DNA from: Adiantum capillus-veneris
Taxonomy: Eukaryota > Streptophyta > Polypodiopsida > Polypodiales > Pteridaceae
Reading direction: 5' to 3'
DNA: 64,000 bases
Assembly: GCA_014529385.2 (NCBI GenBank)
Contig: CM043953.1
Location: 94,121,342 to 94,185,341 of the forward strand
The notes below the pieces were generated by a model. It was not told where the DNA came from and did no database searches. It worked only from the letters and a program-made list of their open reading frames with translations. Position 1 is the stretch's first letter. Each line of letters opens with the position of its first letter. A program made the position numbers and the translations under genes. Positions 1-15,394 of this stretch are shown here, piece after piece.

Positions 1-39
<39 letters not shown>

Positions 40-46
40 AGAGAGA
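1..46. repeat. (GA)n microsatellite at window edge
   Basis: A pure GA dinucleotide tract runs from the first base to about 33 and continues impure to about 46. It is cut by the window edge, so its true length is unknown. Confidence 0.97.
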
Positions 47-322
47 CTTTCCTTGGCAACTTGGTGGCCCTCCAAAAGTGACCGTGGAAAACATGGCACT
101 AACAAAAACATGTCTTGCTTCAAACAGCTCAGGGTTGTGAGAAGCCCATCTTTGGGCAAGTCATGGTTTTGATAGCATGGTGCAACAACAACAAGCTGGT
201 AGAAATTTGGTACATTGTCATTGGTCGATGAGTAGGGAGATATGGGTAGTTTGAATTTATTAGAAGTCGTGTGAAGGATGAGTCAGTCGCAACCAGTCAG
301 CTAAAAGCACTCCATGTGCTCA

Positions 323-394
<72 letters not shown>

Positions 395-1470
395 CCTAGC
401 ATGTCTTCAACTCAAAAGAATAGAGGAAGGGAGAAAAGAAGATGGAGAAACAGATAGCAAAGATCTACTCAATGAGTCTTGATCTCAAGATCTAATATGA
501 GAGAGAGAAGGCAAACCTATGCATTGTTATCTTTTAGAGTGATTCCAAGGACTAGAGTTCCATCCTCCTCACATGTGGATGCATAGATACACACACACAC
601 ACACACACACATCTACCTCTATATGACTTCATGTGTGTGTGTGTGTGTGTGTGTGAGTGTGTGCGAGAGAGAGAGAGAGAGAGAGAGATCCAATTGACAT
701 GATTTTCTTGGCCGCAGCATTGCGCGGGTCACATACTAGTATGAAAGAAGGCATTATCAAGTAAGCATCAACATACAATTTTCTCTTAAGTATGTTTATG
801 TGAGCTCACATCTTATATATGGGTATATCAAGTAAGAATCAACATACAATTTGCTCTTAAGTATGTTTATATGACCTCACATCTTATACATGGGTATGGG
901 ACAAAAGACTTACCCGCTTCAGTTAGTTAGAGTTGAGTCTCGCTGCATACCAAGGAGATTAAGGATATTTGGCTTTAAGAATTGCTAAAGTCTAGGCACA
1001 GAGTCTCAGTATTTTGTGCATATTCTAGGAAAAGTGAAGTATTTTTGGCTTCAACCTCCACATTTTAGTGGGTAGACATGGTTTCCTTCTTAAAACAGCA
1101 AAAGATAAAGCAATTTCCCAATAAAATACACGTAGAACAGTTCAAAAGTCAAGTATTAGCAAGACTTCTGGACCCTATCCCCTTTTGATACTCCTAATTT
1201 AGGAAAGTGTGTGACCATTATGTAAGGAATTTTGTTTAATTACACTAATATCACTGGTCGTTTGCGGGACTGGGCCCTTACATATGAGAAGGGGTTGGAC
1301 GCCTTCCCTTTATGTGAAAGGGGAGATGAATGGGAGCATATGAAATACAAAAGAAGTGTGCAAAAACTTGGGCAACAATGAGTCTTTATAGTTCTGCTAA
1401 TCATTGTGCTAATCTTTGCAATGCAAGGTTTACATGAATCACCAAAGCAAATAAGTGGAGACCATGTTTA
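47..1470. other. Non-genic stretch with microsatellites
   Basis: I see no supported gene here. The stretch holds a (GA)n tract at 327-394, then a cluster of (AC)n 589-611, (GT)n 632-655 and (GA)n 664-688. The AC and GT tracts are complementary and about 20 bp apart, so they could fold into a hairpin. A 71-bp tandem duplication is listed separately. Confidence 0.7.
755..896. repeat. 71-bp tandem duplication
   Basis: Two head-to-tail copies, 755-825 and 826-896, both run from TATCAAGTAAG to CATGGGTA/TATGGGTA and differ at a handful of positions. It is non-coding and looks like a local slippage or unequal-exchange duplication. Confidence 0.9.
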
Positions 1471-1477
1471 GATTATC

Positions 1478-1640
1478 ATGGGAAGCTACTACAGCGACCC
1501 CAAGCTAAGGGACTACAGCGACCCTAGGCTAAGCTACTACAGCGACCCCAGGCTAAGGGACCCCTACTCGGCACTACGCATCTGCATGAGCTACTACAAC
1601 GACCCCAGGCTAAGCGACCCCTGGTCGGCACTGCAGTGTA
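1478..1640 (+). repeat. Minisatellite with coding-like SYYSDPRL repeats
   Basis: A degenerate tandem array with a unit close to CTACTACAGCGACCCCAGGC recurs about five times. Read on the plus strand it gives a repeated Y-Y-S/N-D-P-R-L peptide motif in one open frame (1478-1711). The array lies about 150 bp upstream of the proline-rich, Myb-like reading frame of the Harbinger element, so it may be a repetitive N-terminal part of that protein; it may equally be an unrelated minisatellite that happens to be open. Confidence 0.6.
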
Positions 1641-1817
1641 CTGACTGCTCGACCAAAGGCCAACCCAATCGCTTCTTGTGGTGTGCAAGTGCCTCAACAA
1701 GAATTGCCTAAGGTAGATGATAATTTGATGCATTCATTCAACGCATCCGTCAATTGTCAGCTTTCTTGCATATCACTTCTTTCCATCATTTGTGGTCGAA
1801 ATACTCATTCCTAGAGT

Positions 1818-1987
1818 CGGTATCAGGATCCTCCTATTGGAGGAACAGTTGCCACACCTATTCCTATGTATGGGACATTGCCCACGCCGCCCCCATGGCC
1901 CATTTCGGGAAACACGTGCTTTCCATCTAATGATGACTGTGAGGAGTTTGTCCCTTTGTCTCAAGAGGTTAACCTCATGAACACATT

Positions 1988-2023
<36 letters not shown>

Positions 2024-2950
2024 GTACCATGAACTTTATGCCCATGGATGATCCATAGCTCCTCCTCCTCCACATCCTGCTAAGGTTGTTAAGGTCATGA
2101 TTGAAACACAAATGTGGACATGACAACTGGGATAGGGCAACCAAGTGGTACTCATATTGAACCACCAATTAAGAGCGCTAGCCAAGAGAACCAAGTGGCA
2201 ATGTGTCTCAAAAGGCAACTAAGCGGCCTAGGAAAATGTCAGTCATATGGGACGATGACACTACCCGTGCTCTAATAAGAATTTACAACAAACAATGGAA
2301 TTACATCAACAAGGGCAACTTCCGCTTCAAGGACTGGGAGGCCATGTTTTTGAATCTCAATGCTGAGATGGATACCACTTACAACACTGAGAATACAAAA
2401 ATCAAATTGATACCCCAAGAAGATGTACGAAAAGGAGAAGTTGAAAACGTCTTCCACTGGCGCAAGTCCAAGCACGTGGTCGTTCTTCGACATCCTGGAT
2501 GTCATGTGGTGCAAGACACCTAGATGTATTGGCTTGGTGGGGGGTTTGGACAGCGATGGACCTGCAAAGGAAAATGAAGACATCTTGAATGAGCTTGAAC
2601 AGGAAGTGGGGACAAATTTTCGAGTGAGTGCTAGTACATCACAAAATCCTATAAGCTCCATGGACTTCACAGAGTTAGAGGGAGTTAGTGGTAGCACGGC
2701 AAAGCAGTCAAAGCGGTCTCTCTTAGGAGTTGTGAATCGAACCATGGGTGAGGGCATGAACAAGTTATGCGATACACTTTGCAATGTGGAAGATAAACAC
2801 AATGCAACATTGAGAGAGCTAGAGGCATCAAGGCACGCACTAGAGGAGCGTCTACTTCGAATCCGCGAGGAGGAAGACACAAAACAACAACAAATTTACC
2901 TCTCCACTCAATTGGAGCTTGCCAAGATCTTAGCCGAAGTCCGGGATTAG
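1818..2950 (+). pseudogene. Harbinger ORF1, Myb/trihelix-like DNA-binding protein (frameshifted)
   Basis: The partner protein of Harbinger transposases binds the element ends and helps import the transposase. A proline-rich lead-in (frame from about 1818) contains a run of prolines coded by the 32-base C tract at 1990-2021. From 2203 the frame reads a Myb/SANT-like helix region: the motif WDDDTTRALIRIY, then GNFRFKDWEAM, then N-x-K, as in plant trihelix and Myb_DNA-bind_4 domains. Around 2411-2422 the reading passes to another frame (2423-2950), which continues the same domain (STGASPSTWSFFDILD) and ends in an acidic linker and an arginine/glutamate-rich coiled coil. One single-base indel therefore breaks the gene. 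The C tract is a second likely site of length change. Confidence 0.7.
1990..2021. repeat. 32-base poly-C tract
   Basis: An uninterrupted run of C lies inside the Harbinger ORF1 frame, where it codes for polyproline. On the minus strand it is poly-G and could form a quadruplex. Its exact length is prone to sequencing error. Confidence 0.9.
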
Positions 2951-3182
2951 TAAGTAAATGCAATATTCTATAGGAAGGCTACAATCCTTTTTAATTATCA
3001 TCAAGCTCATGAGTGTATGCTTTCTGCTTTGCATGCTGCAATGAAGTAGCTGGATTTTGTAGCAGGCTGCAACAAGGTGGTTGGATTTATGATCGCATAA
3101 GGTAACACTACTAACCTCAATTCGTTTCAAACTTACTTTAATACTTGACTAGAAACTATATGGGTAGTCTTTTCGGTGTAGG

Positions 3183-4414
3183 ATGGAAAGTTTGCATATA
3201 TTTTGGCTACTACAATCCTTTGCTATCTGCATGCAAGATCAACAACTTTGGCGACACCGTTCTCTGCCATACGGGAAGCACAAGATACACTTGAAGTCCA
3301 TGTTGTACTTCATGATGTGGGGAGTTTTCATAAGTTTATTGGAGCCTGATGCATGGCACTACAGGTCTCGGCAATGGTGGGTGTTTCCAAGGCATGAGGT
3401 TTTTTGGACCTCAGTTCACTGCCGGCTATGGTCAGAAGCCAATCTAAATAACCGGCACAAGTACTTATTTGCATATAGCATGTCTTATGAGTCTTTCAAT
3501 GCACTCTTAGTCATAGTGGAGCCTTTATTGTCTTGCAGTGGTGATTTCTTTGTCCGTGCTCCCATAGCTGGTGATCTAGCACTAGCGTGTGTATTGTGGA
3601 GACTAGCACATGGTCATTCTTCCATATCAATGACTTGTCTTTACCCTATCGGGGAGTCCACTATACGGAAATACACCATGATTATATGTCGCATTTTAAT
3701 CGAACGTAGCATGTTGCAGCGCTTTCATATTTGCATTCCTGAGGGTGCTAGGCTGAAAAGCATAATGGATGGATTTGAAGCTATTACAGGGCTTCCACAA
3801 GTAGCAGGTGCCATAGATGGAACAGATATTAGGCTGCAAAGGAAGCCATCAAAAGATAAATTTCCAGCACAATACATTTGCAGGCATGGGTTCCCTAGCA
3901 TTCTTCTGCAAGGGATTGTAGACTCCTGTAAGCTTTTTGGAGTGTTGTATGTGTTGCCCCCGGTAGCACGCACGACTCAACGCACTTTAAGGAATGCAGT
4001 CTTTACCAACAGTTGAAGAGTGGTCGAGCCATCGCCAATCCCACAGTTCAACTACAAGGCGAATGCATCCGACCCTACTTGATCGCAGACTCAGCTTACA
4101 AAGCCACAACTTTTTTGGTGAAGCCCTTCCGATCGAAAGGTGGGCAACACTTAATTCAAAAGCAGCACTTTGATAGGCATCTTTCAAAAGGCAGAGTAAA
4201 AGTGAAGAATGCGTTTGGTATCTTGAAGAATAGATGGCGCATACTTCACAAGTTGAATGTCTATCTGGCAATAGCACCCACATTGATAGGCGCTTGCTGC
4301 CTCTTGTACAACTTTGTGCAGCTACGAGGGGAGGCCGAACGGAATGAGCAGGTTGACCCTCATCCAAATGATGGCAAGCCTTTGCGCGATGAGCATTACA
4401 ACTCAAAATCATGA
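3183..4414 (+). pseudogene. PIF/Harbinger DDE transposase, inactive
   Basis: This would be the DDE-type transposase (DDE_Tnp_4 / HARBI1 family) that cuts and joins the element. The first part (3183-3961) carries the hallmark AGAIDGTDI, with the first catalytic Asp at codon 3816-3818. The frame then shifts by one base in the C run at 3957-3961. The second part (to 4414) carries the PGSTHDS block, with the second Asp at 3974-3976, and the GRVKVKNAFGILKNRWRIL block. In this family the residue before NAFG is the catalytic Glu; here codon 4205-4207 is AAG (Lys). The copy therefore has both a frameshift and a lost catalytic residue. Total length fits the usual 400-odd residues. Confidence 0.85.
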
Positions 4415-4499
4415 GAGAGAGCTTTGCGTGTCAGAGCAGTTTTATTTAGAAACCATGCCTTGCAAAGCATACGACGGCAAGCGAACATGCTTCAAAATG

Positions 4500-5408
4500 A
4501 CATGAGAGTCCAATAAAATTATGAAGGTCAATGATAAACTTTTCCTTCTTGCATCAATAGCTTTTTTTTTTGTGATTTACTTGTTAGTTTGTTCATTGTG
4601 CGGACTGCTGGGTGTTTTGCAGGTTGCTCAAGGCCAAGTGGATGTAGTATTTCTCTGAAGATTGCGGACAAAACTAGTAGTAGTTTTTGTGCCGAATATG
4701 TTTTTAACCTTATGTATTGATCTCATGTTCCCTTCCAGGTTGCTTTTCCAAGTACAAACAACAATCATCACGTTGTCTTGCTCCTGGACTATTTTTATTA
4801 TTGGAACCACTTCTTGTTTAACAATTCTGTATGCCACTGATACAAAAGGCCTCTATTGTAAATTGTCGTCTAATCGTTCAAATCATTGGGCAATTTGTTG
4901 AATTTTAACTAGCTGTTAATGGATGCAAATAACGTCAATCAGTTGGTCTTTTCTGTAATATGTATACACTGCAATGGTCTCTGGTTATTTCCTTCAGTAA
5001 GGTCGAAGCTCACCATAGTACTGCTACCGCGCAAAGCACTACTAACGTGCAGTATTTATGTTGCTGCGCATTCATGCTGTATAACTGCATTCACGCATTG
5101 CAGTTTTTGTTGAGGGCGGGACAGGGTTGACGAAAACGACGTCGATTCTGGGCCGGTTGGGTAGCATGTGCGTAGATTGACGGCCGATGGTGGTTGTTGA
5201 GGCTTCAACCGCCGGTGCATGTGCACAAACTACCCACTACGGTCGGTGGAGATTCTGCCCTTCTCTGGACGGCCGGCAACACGCATGTGCGCAGTCTATC
5301 TCTCTTTCTTTCTCTCTCCCTCTTTATCGTGCGTGCAGACTTTTGGACTGTAGCCTTCAGCTCAGAGCTCTCGACACGTGTAAAGAGCACGTTATAGAAT
5401 ACATATAG
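4500..5408. other. 3' flank of Harbinger element; no gene seen
   Basis: Short open frames here lack recognisable domains. The part from about 5110 to 5350 is more GC-rich than its surroundings and contains several CGACGG/GGCCGG motifs, but I cannot assign it. Confidence 0.5.
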
Positions 5409-5640
5409 ATGAGCTTTTTCTTGAGAGGCACCGCATACCTCGCTAGGTACAATTGGGGGCTGGGGACCACCGACACCCCCCCCCCCCCCCCCCAACCCAT
5501 TGGGCTAGCGGTCCCTATCCCCAATCGTACCTAGCTAGGTATGCGGTGCCTCTCGAGCCAAAGCTCATGATGTTGAGGTTAGTCACAATGTGAGAATTAT
5601 TGTGAGAATTTGTTCAAAACTTCTTGTGAGTGTTGTGAGA
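5409..5640. mobile_element. Hairpin MITE, copy 1
   Basis: Arms 5409-5467 and about 5505-5568 are near-perfect inverted repeats (ATGAGCTTT..., GAGAGGCACCGCATACC, ...CTAGCTAGGTA). The loop contains an 18-base C run (5476-5493). The sequence to the right (GATGTTGAGG...TTCTTGTG, to about 5627) is also shared with a second copy at 14837-15045. The element is therefore a short non-coding foldback plus a conserved right flank. Superfamily not determined; no clear target duplication. Confidence 0.8.
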
Positions 5641-5723
5641 ACTTGTACAAAAAGTTTGCCAATGGCGATTGTCCACGTCGTAAGCAAAATTCTTTCCATT
5701 TTTCCAATCTGAACCCGCCCTTA

Positions 5724-5895
5724 GTTAAGGATAGAGACTGTCTTGAGGCATGGGTAGTTGTGGGCCGAGTTGAAAGGAGAGGATATTATATATTGTTGAG
5801 AGGAAATTAGACTACGAATTACATACCAAAGTTAAAGACTGGAGACTGTCTTAAAGTTCAGGCATGGGTAGTCGTGGGCCGAGTTGAAAGGAGAA
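5724..5895. repeat. Short direct duplication
   Basis: A segment with GAGACTGTCTTGAGGCATGG and GGGCCGAGTTGAAAGGAG at about 5730-5783 recurs at about 5840-5893 with a few changes. Confidence 0.75.
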
Positions 5896-6083
5896 AAAAG
5901 CTAGGAGAGTTAACGAATGAGCAGCTGACGAGTGGTACGAAATGCAAAAGGTGGGGATCTCGAGAAGGTGGGAAAGGACACGTGGCGGACAAGGGCATGT
6001 AGAGCGGGATGTACAAGTACCCTTGGGGTCTCCAACGTCCGCAATATCTGATCTGTGTCTAGCTAGCTGCCTCTCACAAAGAG

Positions 6084-6400
6084 CTTTGGACGTGTTTCTA
6101 GATAGCAAGTTAGAGAACATGCTCAATAATTCCTAGTTACAAGTAGGAGTTTTCACATTTAATCTAGCAAGTAAGCTAGCAATTTTCTAATTCATCTAGC
6201 AAATCACAAACTCCTATATAGTAACTTGCTCTCGGACGTGTTGATCTAGTAAGTTCATATAGTAAGTCATAAACTCCTATATAGAAACCTGTTCTTGGAC
6301 GGCCTTATCTAGTAAGTTCATCTAGTAAGTTATGAACTCCTATATAGTAGCTAGCTCTTTGGCATACTCATCTGGTAGTTTCTAAACTCCTATATAGAAA
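6084..6400. repeat. Degenerate tandem array, ACTCCTATATAG units
   Basis: Units containing CATCTAGTAAGT...ACTCCTATATAG recur with anchor positions near 6211, 6274, 6337 and 6387 (spacing 63, 63 and 50). The left border CTTTGGACGTGTTTCTAGATAGCAA is matched in inverted orientation at 14139-14163. The same family therefore occurs twice in the window in opposite orientation, which points to a MITE. Confidence 0.7.
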
Positions 6401-7640
6401 AGGGTGTTTCATCTAGTCATTTATCACTTACTATGGATCAAGTAATTGTAGTAAGTTTGTATGCCCCTAATTTCATTTTAGTAAAAATTCATTAAGCATA
6501 GTTAAACAACTAATTATTGAGAAATATCATGGTTACTCGCTCGATATCAATAAGTTTCTTAATTGATATATTTATTACTAATACAAATAAGAAAACAAAA
6601 TAAAGTTTCGTAGTTGTAGATGAAGCTATAAAAGGGAAGGGATCAAAACATTTTACGTCTCACACACTCTATCATTGATTTGCAAGTACCACAACTGCAC
6701 ACATTGTCCTTAGAGAGGAAAAGATATTACAAAATGATGGAGATTATTGTAAATTTTTTGAACAATTTATGCTATATTCATCCAAATAATATTGATGATA
6801 CAATTCTAAACACAAACTAGATCACAATCTATAAGAAAAAAACATCCAATCCAAATGTAAGTTGGATACCCTACAAGTACAGTCCACGTTGTGTTGATTA
6901 TTCAAAAGTCTCATTAACTTCTCAAAATATGTTCATAAGCTTGGGCCACTAGCATCAAATTATAACTTTATTAAATCAAAATACTTACATCTTCCAGATT
7001 ATGCTAGAATACAAGGTCAAAATATCAATGTGGAGGAATATTTAAAACGTAGATTTCTTCAAAGTTTTCAACAATCTTAGTTGATAACACCAATTTAGGA
7101 ATTTTGGGACTTATTCAAGTCCCATTTTTAAAATGAGACTTGAGCTTTGAGCTTTTATTGGTTACTTTGAATACTCATACCCTTTGAATAACACCAAATT
7201 GTTATTAGAACAATGATTTAGGTTTCATTTTCAAAAGGTCCCTGCAAGGTTACTCTTATTTGACACTTTAAACTATCTAAACACACCAAAAAACCACCAT
7301 TAATCATAAAGAAAACATCAAGATACTTTGCACCTTTTCAAGTACATATCTTAAAGAATTCATGCAAAAAAACTATGGATTATTTTAATGCTATGAGTCT
7401 AGAAGATCTTATCAAGAGCTAATTTTTTCTATTACAAAAACGTCAACTGTCGTGTTTTCTATTCAAATGTCATTGCTAGTTATTTGAACCCTTTGTTAGG
7501 GATTCACAAAAGCATTTTATTCATTTACTAAATGCAAGATACCAGACATCCTTACTAATATTTGGAGTTACACTTTGCAAACTTTATCCCTTCTTTTATC
7601 ACAAGAAGTACATAGGCTTCAACACATTAGTATGGTAAGA
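6400..7640. other. AT-rich non-genic stretch
   Basis: Strongly AT-rich. A plus-strand reading between about 6840 and 7080 stays open in pieces but has stops and no domain I recognise. No tandem or inverted structure stands out. Confidence 0.5.
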
Positions 7641-7972
7641 ATAACAAGCTCTGTTCTATATCAAACTGGGGTGAAAGAGAGAGTACATAAATGATCACAA
7701 GGACGCTGATGAATTTAACTAAATATTTTCTACAATGAGAAAGCAGTTTCTCCATATGGGTCTGATTTGTTCCATCTTGCTAGCTTGTGATGATACTCTC
7801 TATAGCATAACAAGCTCTGTTCTATATCAAACTGGGGTGAAAGAGAGAGTACATAAACAATCACAAGGACGCTGATGAATTTAACTAAATATTTTCTACA
7901 ATGAGAAAGCAGTTTCTCCATATGGGCCTGATTTGTTCCATCTTGCTAGCTTGTGATGATACTCTCTATTGA
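7641..7972. repeat. 166-bp tandem duplication
   Basis: Copies 7641-7806 and 7807-7972 start with ATAACAAGCTCTG and end with GATACTCTCTAT. Identity is very high, with only a few differences (for example AAATGATC versus AAACAATC), so the event is recent. The minus strand is open in both copies but the peptides match no family I know. Confidence 0.92.
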
Positions 7973-8255
7973 CCAAATAGACACTTCGATAGCATGTGGT
8001 CAACTTCACCTTTTGATTGGGTCTAGCAACCTTAGTGTTGTGTTTGTGGCTCCTTAATAAGTTGTTTGTGATGTTATTGTGGCTCATGAGGTTTCTCTTG
8101 TATTTCATTGAAAAATCCTTTCAGTTTTCGACATGCTATTCCACACATCCACATTATATTTTAGAGGTTGCCATCAATGTGATGCACAAGTAGATCTACC
8201 TCAAGTCTCCTTTGTACATGCAAACTTCAAGCTACTCATCTAGACCTCGTCTACA

Positions 8256-8490
8256 AATGTGGGGACTAAACCATTAGTTAATTTTTGTGTCACGCTCAAA
8301 TTAAGATCTAGATAATTATTCAAAATATTCATTACTTCGTTAGCGTACGAGGTAAAATCACAGCACTGCGCTCTCATTAACCCACGTGGCTACTCTTTAA
8401 AATGTGGGGACTAAACCATTAGTTCATTTTTGTGTCACGCTCAAATTAAGATCTAAGCATTATTCAAAAGCTTCATTACTTTGTTAGCTC
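8256..8490. repeat. Duplicated ~88-bp block, 145-bp spacing
   Basis: The block AATGTGGGGACTAAACCATT...TTGTTAGC occurs at 8256-8345 and 8401-8488 with scattered differences. Non-coding. Confidence 0.85.
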
Positions 8491-8520
8491 GGAGCTTTGT
8501 CTGCAGGTTTGTCTCTGGTC

Positions 8521-8656
<136 letters not shown>

Positions 8657-8934
8657 GGTTATGAAGCTAGTAACATCTTTTTGACACTCCTCCTTTCAAC
8701 CAAAGCCATCATCGCAGCACGTTATAATTTCCACACACACATACTCACAGGAGTAATTGCTACAAGAGGCTACGACTTTTTTCTAGCTAATACTGCAGGA
8801 AGTAATAAGCATTGTTGGATGTGGGTCTACAGATTACCCTTCTCTTTCTATGCTTTTCTTCTGTGCTCCAAAATAGTGCGCATTTACCTTGCGCTTAAGC
8901 AACTTATTAGGAGATTAACTAGCTGCTATGGCCT

Positions 8935-9365
8935 GGAAGTCAAAATCCTGATGCAAAGTGAGGGCCTCTCTCCACCTGCAATTACCTACGCACAGGCATC
9001 TGGAAGGCATGTGGCTCTATCACGCTTTTCTAATCGTTGCAGTCAAAATTTAGATGCGAGGTGAGGGCCTCTCTCATGATGCAATCACCTATGCATGCAT
9101 AGATGCAATCACCTACACAAGCATCACATGTTGCAAGATTTTTTAATCACACATCGATCACAGGCGTTGACGACTTTCAAATCTATCATGCTCCCTATGG
9201 CTCTTTGCAAGAAAAAAGATGTCGTGCTTGGCACTGTCTTGGTCGATATATATGCTTAATGTGGTGCACTTGAGAAAGCACAAAAAGTGCTTGGGGAGCT
9301 TCCTGTCCGGAATGTCACTTCTTGGAATGCATTAATTGCTGGATGTGCCCAACTATCTATTGTAC
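8935..9365 (+). pseudogene. PPR (pentatricopeptide repeat) protein fossil
   Basis: PPR proteins bind organellar RNA. Three remnants of their helical repeats are readable: MQSEGLSPPAITYA near 8950-8990, DAITYTSI near 9101, and a longer stretch from about 9205. The last reads KDVVLGTVLVDIYA, a TAA stop, CGALEKAQKV, then NVTSWNALIAGCAQ. The D/V-VLGT-L-D-Y-KCGALE-A-V...VSWNALIAGYAQ pattern is the PLS-type PPR pattern common in seed-free plants. The TAA sits where Lys is expected, and the pieces are separated by frame changes, so this is a relic rather than a gene. Confidence 0.75.
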
Positions 9366-13885
<4,520 letters not shown>

Positions 13886-14165
13886 TGAAAAAAGAATTTC
13901 TTACTACATGGTTAGTTAAAACTCCCATATAGCTATAATATTATGGCTACAGCCATCTAGGAGAATCCGAGTCAAACTAGTAAAAAATCTTGCTATATGG
14001 TTACTTAAAACTCCCATATAGCTATAATATTATGGTTACAACCATATAGGAGTATTCTCGTTATTACTAGTTTGCACTCTTACTAGAGATGTGTATTCAA
14101 TCTAGTAAGTTGCCTAGTAATTATATTTTTTTTGCTATATAGAAATGCGTCCAAAGTTCCTTGTG
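13886..14165. repeat. Tandem imperfect palindromes and MITE end
   Basis: Two 89-bp units (13886-13974, 13975-14063) each contain an imperfect palindrome around ACTCCCATATAGCTATAATA, whose right half returns as CCATATAGGAGT. The right end (14139-14163, TATATAGAAATGCGTCCAAAG) is the inverse of the border of the 6084-6400 array. Probably the same MITE family in opposite orientation. Confidence 0.65.
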
Positions 14166-14212
14166 AAGTCAACTCTCTCTCTCTCTCCCCCCGTGATATA
14201 CAGCTGATCCTA

Positions 14213-15337
14213 ATGGCGAAGCTGAGTGCAGCTGCCGCTGCCAAAGGCCCTGCCGAGGAAGTCGGCAAGACGAAGGGCAATCGCGGTCCTGGCACTACTA
14301 CTGTTGCAGCAAAGGCGTCAGAAAAAAAGAAAGAGAAGAAGGCGCGCAGCCAGTAGTAGTAGTAATAATAGTGGTAGCGTGAAGGGGGATGAGCAGAAGG
14401 CCAAAGTGAAGGCACGTCCGTCTACTAGTCCTGCCGTCCGGCTGGTGGATCTCCGCGCTGATACGGCCGTGCGAGTGGCGTCTGCACGTGCTAGGCTGAG
14501 CGAGAAGCTGCTGTGCGCAGGGGCGTCGATGCGCGTGGTGATGGTCCGCATCCGCCACCCTGTCCACCCCGTCCACCGCGTGGCCGCCACCGAGGCCGCC
14601 CATGAAACTAGAGCCGCCGCTATTCGTACGTTCACTTTGACCACTCCTTTCTTTCTCTAGTGGGGTTACCTAGCTAGGTATGCAGATACTTTCGAAACCT
14701 ACTATTAGGAAGTGATCACATACCTATCTATAAATCGTTGGGGAAGGGATTACCGGCCTCAGATGGGGACGGACAAAAGAAGATTTTCTCATGTAGGAAA
14801 ATGGAGTCTTTTTCAGTGTTTTTTCATACAATGCATAACATCATGAGCTTCTGTCGAGAGGCACCACATACGTAGCTAGGTACGATTGGGGACAGGGGAC
14901 CACCGGCCCCCCCACCAAGCCGGTGGTCCCCTGCCCCCAATCGTACCTAGCTAGGTATGCGGTGCCTCCCTCGCAGAAGCTCATGATGTTGAGGTAAGTC
15001 ACAATGTGAGAATTATTGTGAGAATCTGTCCAAAACTTCTTGTGGGATAGTCCCTACCCCCAACTACACTCAGGTATATTCACGGTCCCTCCCTCGCAAA
15101 CAATAACTAATGATGTGAAACACTATAGGGAGAAACAAAATCTCATTTCCCTTCATGGAAGATCTCGTAGAATTCTTATGTTTCTAAATTCTATTAACTA
15201 ACACCTCATTTACATGACATTGCACAGAACGAAGAGAACAAAGCATCGCCAAAGCAAGAGTCGCTGCCTTGCAAAAGAAAGCTCTTGCTAGAGAACGAAG
15301 GGCACGGGAGCTCAAGCACTCTGTCGCAACCATTTGA
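14213..15337 (+). CDS. Putative two-exon gene, unknown basic protein (possible frameshift)
   Basis: A GC-rich island in AT-rich DNA. The ATG at 14213 opens a frame (MAKLSAAAAAKG...) that ends at 14354-14356. The overlapping frame 14226-14625 is open and carries on in the same Ala/Lys/Ser/Arg-rich style, so a one-base slip in the A run near 14319-14327 probably separates them. That frame ends at ATTC|GTACGT (donor after 14625) and joins in phase to an acceptor TTGCACAG|AACGAAG (exon 2 from 15228). Exon 2 adds an Arg/Ala/Lys-rich helical tail and stops at 15335-15337. The splice join keeps the frame, which supports a real gene. No domain recognised. The intron contains hairpin MITE copy 2. It could be a young pseudogene or carry a base-calling error in the A run. 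Confidence 0.5.
14837..15045. mobile_element. Hairpin MITE, copy 2, inside a putative intron
   Basis: Arms 14837-14907 and 14919-14990 are inverted repeats starting AACATCATGAGCTTCT. They share GCACCRCATACSTAGCTAGG and GGGGACCACCGGC with copy 1 (5409-5568), and the right flank to about 15045 is shared too. A partial third piece (TACCTAGCTAGGTATGCAGA) lies at 14668-14687, so the family may have inserted near itself. Confidence 0.8.
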
Positions 15338-15394
15338 GAAAACTAGATGTAGAATACTCTCACTTGTCTTTATAGTTCAACTGTACTCCTCTAC

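Larger units (their letters stand above)
1478..4500 (+). mobile_element. Decayed PIF/Harbinger DNA transposon
   Basis: Two co-oriented reading frames, a Myb/SANT-like DNA-binding protein followed by a DDE_4-type transposase, form the standard two-gene plan of autonomous PIF/Harbinger elements. Both frames are broken by single-base shifts, and a catalytic acidic residue is lost in the transposase, so the copy cannot move itself. I could not find convincing terminal inverted repeats or the TWA target duplication by eye, so the outer limits are approximate. Confidence 0.75.

Noticed and set aside
1524-1733. Minus-strand ORF over the minisatellite
   Set aside because: Shadow of the tandem repeat in the other strand.
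8681-9064. 127-codon plus-strand ORF
   Set aside because: Only its last third overlaps the PPR fossil; the rest has no recognisable content and the frame is not a gene.
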